Origin: Klebsiella terrigena
GTDB lineage: Bacteria; Pseudomonadota; Gammaproteobacteria; Enterobacterales; Enterobacteriaceae
Reading direction: 5' to 3'
Assembly: GCF_006539725.1 (NCBI RefSeq)
Contig: NZ_BJNO01000012.1
Location: 1 to 64,000, forward strand
DNA length: 64,000 nucleotides
Positions within the stretch are counted from its first letter, which is position 1; every line of letters begins with the position of its first letter. The notes under the pieces were generated by a model, which saw only the letters and a list, made by a program, of their open reading frames with translations, was not told the DNA's origin and did no database searches. Positions 59,348-64,000 of the stretch are shown in pieces. Position numbers and translations under genes: made by a program.

Positions 59348-61585
59348 TCAAACCGCCTTCGGCACGTCCAAGTTAGCCAGCGTTTCCAGCGGCACGGGCT
59401 CGCCAATCTCATAGCCCTGCATGTAGTCGATACCCAGCGACATCACCGCCTGACGAATCTCCTCCGTTTCAACATACTCCGCCACTACCTGCATATTCTT
59501 CATCCGCGCCAGATGGCAAATCGAGGCCACCACCTGATAGTCGAGGCTGCTGGTGACCAGATTACGAATAAAGCTGCCGTCAATTTTCAGCAGGTCGACG
59601 TTGAGGCTTTTCAGCCGAGCGTAGCTGGCATAGCCGGTCCCGAAATCATCGATCGCCACGCGGCAGCCCAGCGCCTGTAAATGGGCCAGCGTTTGTCGCG
59701 CCTGCTCCGGATTGTTCAACGAGTGATTTTCGGTCAGCTCGAATATTAGCTGCCAGGGCTCAACCCCGAAGCGCGCCAGCCGCTGCTCCACCTCCTGTGG
59801 GAACTGGCTGCGGCTCACCGACACCGGCGACAGATTCACCGCCAGCCGCAGGCCCGGAAGAGTGTGCCGATGCTGGTTCATAAAGGAGAGCGTATTTTCC
59901 AGCACCCACAGATCGATCCGCGAAGCGAGGCCAAACTCGTGGGCTACCGGGAGGAAGCTATCCGGATTGATGGTTTCGCCATTCTCGCCCACCATCCTCA
60001 GCAGCACTTCATGGTAGCTGTCGCCGCGGATCCCGACTATCGGCTGCGCCATCAGGCGAAAGCGGTCCAGCTCCAGCGCCTGCAGGATCTGATTCATCAT
60101 CGCCACCTTATCCTTTAGCCCATGCTGGACGTGGATCGCGCCCCGACGCTGCATATTTTCCGGGTGACCGCTGGTTAACGACATATCGGCAATGGTATTC
60201 AGCTCGCCTAAGAGCAAATACAGATGCTTCACCGGCGAGCGCACGCTGCAGTAGCTCAGGCCCACCGCGGGCTGCAGCGGCATCCCGTCCCAGACAAAGC
60301 GAAACTGCTTCAGGTGCTTATCCAGCGCGTCGATTCGCGCCTTGTGATCGTCGCAGTTCATACGGATAACCAGATCGTGGCCCGAGAGGTGGTAAACGGC
60401 CTCATTCGGCTGCAGCAAGGCGCTAAGGTGTTCTGCCAGATTTTGCTTGTACTGAATGCGCAGCATCACCCCATAGTGCCGTCCCAGCAGCTCCAGTTCA
60501 GGGATGCGCAAAAAGCACAGCACCGACCACGGCGAGCTTTCGAGGGCCCGGCTTAGCGCGCGTAAATTCGGCATATGCACCACCGGGTCGAGAAACGCCA
60601 TTCGCCGCACGCGCGCGTGGATCAGCCGCTGCTGCGTCGCCAGCATGGCCATATAGGCGATAATAAACGAGAACACCAGGTAACTGGATGAGGTGATAGC
60701 CAGCTGATTATTGTAGCCCATCGAGAACGGCAAATAGCGGTCATGAAAATGGATAATAAGAATTAATACCGGCGTCCAGACCATCGCGATAAAGCGATAG
60801 CCAAAGCGCATCGCTCCCCACAGCATCACCGGCATAAGTAATGATAATGTATAATTTGTGCTAAATATCGTACTGGTATTACTCAAGGGTATTAATAATA
60901 GTACTAATAACATTAACAGCGTAAGTGCCCAGAAAATAAACTCAACCCGCTTTATTTTGGGGTCAATTTGCAGGCGAATTTGCGAAATAAATCCGCGTAT
61001 ATGTAATGGATTACGAATAATACGCAGCAGGAAATAGCACAGCGGTACGCCGGTTAAACACCCGACCATCAGCGCCTGGAAAGTGATTAGCGATCGTAAA
61101 CTAAAGGGGTCAATGCCGATCAGGCCCGTGGCGCGAGGATGCAGGCCAAGGTACTCGGCAAACTGGGAAAGCACGAGGAATATTGCCGACGGCAGCAGCA
61201 TTTGCCAGAACAGCCTCTGCGGCATCAGGCCGACGTTACCGTGCGAGATCTGCTGCCTGCGCGGGACAAAAATACGGTAGCCGCCCCAGCACAATACCAC
61301 CGGGATCAGAAAGTGGAAGATAACGCCGACCGCCTCTTCCGGAGCCATGCGACGGGCCACCGTGCACCACAGCCCGATGATAATGCCGGGCAGCGCGCTC
61401 CAGCCAAAAAACAGCATCAGGCTCAATACCAGCGCCAGCGGTAAATAGTAAAGAGAAACTTCATTACCGTTCAGCTCAGCGTAGGTATTTGTCCATCTCG
61501 CCAGGGGAAGTAAGAGAGTAGGTAACACCAGCGGCAGCGCCCACCACTTGTCCCGATATTGTCTGTACAGATTAATTATGCTCAT
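59348..61585 (-). CDS. pdeF: Cyclic-di-GMP phosphodiesterase PdeF (YfgF)
   Basis: A 745-residue inner-membrane enzyme that lowers c-di-GMP. A MASE1-like N-terminus with eight or more membrane segments (about 1-320), a degenerate GGDEF domain (about 330-485, no GGDEF signature), and a C-terminal EAL domain (about 490-745) with YHEVLLRM (EAL variant), ELTENHS, DDFGTGYASYARLKSL and LLKIDGSFIRNL. E. coli YfgF is an active phosphodiesterase linked to anaerobic conditions and peroxide survival. A perfect FNR box lies upstream at promoter distance. Confidence 0.95.
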   Translation of the reverse strand: MSIINLYRQYRDKWWALPLVLPTLLLPLARWTNTYAELNGNEVSLYYLPLALVLSLMLFFGWSALPGIIIGLWCTVARRMAPEEAVGVIFHFLIPVVLCWGGYRIFVPRRQQISHGNVGLMPQRLFWQMLLPSAIFLVLSQFAEYLGLHPRATGLIGIDPFSLRSLITFQALMVGCLTGVPLCYFLLRIIRNPLHIRGFISQIRLQIDPKIKRVEFIFWALTLLMLLVLLLIPLSNTSTIFSTNYTLSLLMPVMLWGAMRFGYRFIAMVWTPVLILIIHFHDRYLPFSMGYNNQLAITSSSYLVFSFIIAYMAMLATQQRLIHARVRRMAFLDPVVHMPNLRALSRALESSPWSVLCFLRIPELELLGRHYGVMLRIQYKQNLAEHLSALLQPNEAVYHLSGHDLVIRMNCDDHKARIDALDKHLKQFRFVWDGMPLQPAVGLSYCSVRSPVKHLYLLLGELNTIADMSLTSGHPENMQRRGAIHVQHGLKDKVAMMNQILQALELDRFRLMAQPIVGIRGDSYHEVLLRMVGENGETINPDSFLPVAHEFGLASRIDLWVLENTLSFMNQHRHTLPGLRLAVNLSPVSVSRSQFPQEVEQRLARFGVEPWQLIFELTENHSLNNPEQARQTLAHLQALGCRVAIDDFGTGYASYARLKSLNVDLLKIDGSFIRNLVTSSLDYQVVASICHLARMKNMQVVAEYVETEEIRQAVMSLGIDYMQGYEIGEPVPLETLANLDVPKAV

Positions 61586-61689
61586 AGATGCTCTACGGAT
61601 AACCCAAACTCCAGCAGGGTATATTCAGGCAGGCATCCAACCCAACCATCTCAACCGCGTAAGGAATAATGACGCGGAACTGGCTGGAG

Positions 61690-61730
61690 ATTCTAGTTAC
61701 CAGCGAAAACAGACAGTTGATATAAATCAA
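61690..61730 (-). promoter_or_regulatory. FNR-dependent promoter of pdeF
   Basis: TTGATATAAATCAA (61717-61730) is a perfect FNR box. On the minus strand a -10 TAGAAT lies at 61695-61690, placing the box centre near -40.5 to -41.5 from the predicted start, the class II activator position. The leader would be about 98 nt. Everything except the binding itself is visible in the sequence. Confidence 0.75.
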
Positions 61731-61939
61731 GAAATCATTTAGCTAATATTAATAATGCTTATTTTTTTGCCATTGGCCGCTGGAAAAAGAAACCATGTAA
61801 ATGCATTGATTATGTTATATAACACTAAGTAATGCTTTTGGCTGAGGCACTTTTACATCCTCATCAATTGACCCCGCCCCTTTCCTGTGCCTTAATACGC
61901 CTAACGCCCATGTTATGGGTATACTTTAAGGAACCTTTT
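61731..61939. other. AT-rich gap before yfgG
   Basis: This is the remainder of the 354-bp pdeF-yfgG divergent region. It holds AT-rich sequence around 61735-61835 and the yfgG ribosome site AAGGA (61928-61932). No gene or known RNA is seen. Confidence 0.5.
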
Positions 61940-62131
61940 GTGAGTCAGGCACCCAGTATGCGTAAACGACATCGATTTAACCGTCGCATGACCCGTATCG
62001 TACTGCTTATCAGCTTTATCTTTTTCTTTGGACGTTTCGTCTACTCCTCTATCGGTGCCTGGTACCATCATCAGGACAAAAAAGAGTCGCAGCAATCCAC
62101 CGCCCCGGTGGTCACGCCGACCCGAGAATAG
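61940..62131 (+). CDS. yfgG: Small membrane protein YfgG
   Basis: A 63-residue protein with a basic N-terminus (SMRKRHRFNRRMTR) and one membrane segment (IVLLISFIFFFGRFVYSSIG, about residues 19-38), then a polar tail. E. coli YfgG is a small protein reported to matter for nickel/cobalt tolerance. The frame is open upstream, but the conserved start is GTG at 61940, preceded by AAGGA seven bases away. It is divergent from pdeF as in E. coli. Confidence 0.9.
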   Translation: MSQAPSMRKRHRFNRRMTRIVLLISFIFFFGRFVYSSIGAWYHHQDKKESQQSTAPVVTPTRE

Positions 62132-62170
62132 CCTCGCCGTCACCAGCCGTTCGTCGTATCCGATGTCCGT

Positions 62171-63055
62171 TCAGCTTCCGAGTTGCCGCAGCAGGCGCAA
62201 CATTTCGGCGATCCCTTTACTGAGGATTTTATCCTGACGCATCACCACGCCAAGCCGGCGATGAAGGTATGGCGTCAGCGAGTGAACGCTTAACCCGCGA
62301 CGATCCTCGGCGTCATGCACCGCCATACGCGGCACAATGCTGTAGCCCAGCCCGGCGCGCACCATGCGCTTGATCGCCTCGATACTCCCAAGCTGCATCA
62401 CCGGCGCAATCGTCAGGCCTGCGGCATGAAACCAGCCGTCAATCAGCGCCCGGGTGCCGCTTCCCGCCTCAAAGGCAATCAGCGGCAGGACCTGCAGAAC
62501 GTCCGGCGTAAGCCGCGGCGGCGCCAGGCCGTCGCTGGCAAAAATAAACACAAACTCCTCATCGATAACCGGGGTGACCGCCAGGCAACGCCCGTTTGCC
62601 GGCAGCGTCACCAGCCCAAGATCGAGCCGGTTTTCCTCCACCGCCCGGACGATATCGAGGGTATTTCCGGTGGTCACGCCCACCGTCAACAGCGGGTGGC
62701 CCTCGCGCAGCTGCTGCAGGATCGGGGGTAAAAGATGAATACAGGCCGTCGCCCCGGTACCGAGGGCAATCGCGCCGCTGACCTCATGGCTAAACTCGCC
62801 GACCGACCGCAGCGCCGCGCTGACCGCCTGCTCAATATGTTCGCCGTGGGCCAGCAGCGTCAGGCCGGCCGCCGTCGCCTTCACGCCCCGCCCGGTGCGC
62901 TCCACCAGCCGGGCCTGAAGAAACTGCTCCAGCTGGCGCACCTGCAGGCTGACGGCCGGTTGCGATAGCCCCAGCACGTCGGCGGCGGCGGAAAAGCTCC
63001 CCCGCTGCACCACCAGCCGAAAGGTCGCCAGGTTTGCCAGATTCAGCGTCATCAT
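62171..63055 (-). CDS. LysR-family transcriptional regulator
   Basis: A 294-residue LysR protein. The HTH is in NLATFRLVVQRGSFSAAADV and LGLSQPAVSLQVRQLEQFL (about residues 6-45). The effector domain spans about 90-290. Two adjacent ATG codons (63055, 63052) begin it; the frame is open 16 codons further but lacks the family N-terminus. It is divergent from the MFS gene at 63154 across 98 bp, which it probably regulates. The ligand is unknown. I do not recall this pair at the E. coli yfgG-guaA junction. Confidence 0.88.
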   Translation of the reverse strand: MMTLNLANLATFRLVVQRGSFSAAADVLGLSQPAVSLQVRQLEQFLQARLVERTGRGVKATAAGLTLLAHGEHIEQAVSAALRSVGEFSHEVSGAIALGTGATACIHLLPPILQQLREGHPLLTVGVTTGNTLDIVRAVEENRLDLGLVTLPANGRCLAVTPVIDEEFVFIFASDGLAPPRLTPDVLQVLPLIAFEAGSGTRALIDGWFHAAGLTIAPVMQLGSIEAIKRMVRAGLGYSIVPRMAVHDAEDRRGLSVHSLTPYLHRRLGVVMRQDKILSKGIAEMLRLLRQLGS

Positions 63056-63153
63056 CGCAAAGTTTCTCTTATAAGGGTCATAAACGGACGGGTCTGCCAG
63101 CACAATAGCCTGCGGGATATGCTGTCGACAACCGTATCACTGAACAGAAGACC
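63056..63153. promoter_or_regulatory. LysR-MFS divergent control region
   Basis: This 98-bp gap contains the palindrome CTTATAAG (63069-63076) near the LysR gene start. It is a plausible LysR autoregulatory site, by position only. Ribosome site GAAGACC precedes the MFS ATG and is weak. Confidence 0.35.
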
Positions 63154-64000
63154 ATGAAAGCAACCGCAAAATCGCCCTCAGCCCCCGCCCTGCTCACCTT
63201 TGCCGCCGGATGCAACCAGCTTATCAACTGGGGTATCTCATTTTATATGCCCGGCACCTTTGCCCGAGCCATCGCCCAGGATACCGGCTGGTCTGCAGCG
63301 CAAATCTATCTCGGCCTGACCCTTGCAATGCTGATGATGGCAATAGTCTCCCCCTTCGTTGCCCGCCTGCTGGCCCGCCTCGGCGGCCAGCGCGTGGTGA
63401 TGTCCGGGACGCTGATCGTCGCCGGCGGATGCTTAATCATGGCGAACGCCCATACTCTGCCGGTCTGGTTTTGCGCCTGGCTGCTGACCGGCATTGGTAT
63501 GCGCCTGGCGCTGTACGACGCGCTGTTCGCCGCGTTGGTGAACCTTTACGGACAGCGTGCAAGAGTGACTATCTCGCGGGTGACGCTGGCGGGTGGCCTG
63601 GCCTCCGCCGTTTTCTGGCCGCTTGGCGCCTGGCTGCTGACGACGATCGGCTGGCGTCACGCGCTGCTGGTCTACGCGCTGTTCGGCGTGCTCAGCGCGC
63701 TGCTGCTGTGCAAAATGCCGAATATCCGGCTGCCGAGGCCGCCGCAGCGCAAAGCGCGCCCGCCAGCCTCGCGCCACGACCGACGCGTTGGCCTGCTGTA
63801 TGCGGCGCTGATCGCGCTGGTGACCTTTGTCTCTAACGGAACCTCGACCCATCTGCCCGAGTTTATCGCCAGCTACGGCCTACCTGTGGCGGCAGGTATG
63901 CTGTGGGGAGTCGGACAAACCGGCGCCCGTTTTCTGGAAGTGGCTTCCGGCTGCGCATTAACGCCGCTAAAGCTCACGCTGCTCACGACCCTGCTGATGC
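63154..64000 (+). CDS. MFS transporter, 3' end outside the window
   Basis: Starts ATG at 63154 (MKATAKSPSAPALLTFAAGC) and stays open for 282 codons to the window edge. Membrane segments alternate with the MFS loop: TFAAGCNQLINWGISFYMPG (TM1), LGLTLAMLMMAIVSPFVARL then ARLGGQRVVMSG (loop 2-3 signature), LIVAGGCLIMANA, and later GLLYAALIALVTFVSNG after a basic central loop (about 193-210, many Arg). At least seven segments are seen. The substrate cannot be told. Divergent from the LysR gene at 63055. Confidence 0.88.
   Translation, partial: MKATAKSPSAPALLTFAAGCNQLINWGISFYMPGTFARAIAQDTGWSAAQIYLGLTLAMLMMAIVSPFVARLLARLGGQRVVMSGTLIVAGGCLIMANAHTLPVWFCAWLLTGIGMRLALYDALFAALVNLYGQRARVTISRVTLAGGLASAVFWPLGAWLLTTIGWRHALLVYALFGVLSALLLCKMPNIRLPRPPQRKARPPASRHDRRVGLLYAALIALVTFVSNGTSTHLPEFIASYGLPVAAGMLWGVGQTGARFLEVASGCALTPLKLTLLTTLLM

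Noticed and set aside
63210-63836. A 208-codon frame at the right edge
   Set aside because: It is out of frame with the true MFS gene, which begins at 63154 and has no stop before the window ends.

Overview
This window is chromosomal DNA from a member of the Enterobacteriaceae. The gene order follows the Escherichia coli segment from yfeR to yfgG almost gene for gene: yfeR-yfeH-ypeB-ligA-zipA-cysZ-cysK-ptsHI-crr-pdxK-ptsJ-cysM-cysAWTP-yfeXYZ-ypeA-amiA-hemF-maeB-tktB-ypfG-nudK-aegA-acrD-ypfM-yffB-dapE-ypfN-ypfH-tmcA-ypfJ-purC-bamC-dapA-gcvR-bcp-perM-bepA-yfgD-hda-uraA-upp-purMN-ppk-ppx-pdeF-yfgG. GC-rich codon use and a beta-glucoside kinase of the Klebsiella BglK type point to the Klebsiella/Kosakonia/Enterobacter side of the family. 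I cannot name the species. There are no rRNA or tRNA genes, no insertion sequence, no prophage and no CRISPR array.

Layout: 1-5400 holds a LysR regulator with a transporter, DNA ligase and the division protein ZipA. 5600-18120 is a sulfur and sugar-PTS block: sulfate uptake (cysZ, cysPTWA), both cysteine synthases (cysK, cysM), the general PTS proteins (ptsH, ptsI, crr), and pyridoxal kinase with its MocR regulator ptsJ. 18330-31140 holds small envelope and redox genes, amiA-hemF, NADP-malic enzyme, transketolase B and the aegA oxidoreductase. 31550-48850 holds the acrD efflux pump, lysine/peptidoglycan precursor synthesis (dapE, dapA), RNA modification (tmcA), outer-membrane assembly (bamC, bepA), purC and hda. 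48900-64000 holds uracil salvage (upp, uraA), an inserted beta-glucoside cassette, purMN, ppk-ppx polyphosphate metabolism, a c-di-GMP phosphodiesterase, and a LysR/MFS pair at the right edge, where the MFS gene runs out of the window.

Differences from the E. coli order are the accessory content. An NTF2-like gene overlaps ptsJ. The eut operon is absent between hemF and maeB, talA between maeB and tktB, narQ between aegA and acrD, and ucpA between cysP and yfeX. A bglK plus 6-phospho-beta-glucosidase pair sits between upp and purM, with two AscG-type operators upstream. A LysR/MFS pair follows yfgG, where I recall yfgH/yfgI and guaA in E. coli.

Regulatory sites that can be read directly include PurR boxes at purC and purM, a BaeR box at acrD, a perfect FNR box upstream of pdeF, a CRP/P0 promoter at ptsH, and many intrinsic terminators. 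I found no convincing new multi-gene system; the strongest items are regulatory sites, unusual start codons (CTG for hda, TTG for gcvR), the tiny gene ypfM and the beta-glucoside cassette. All family and gene assignments rest on recognising the sequence; no database search was run.
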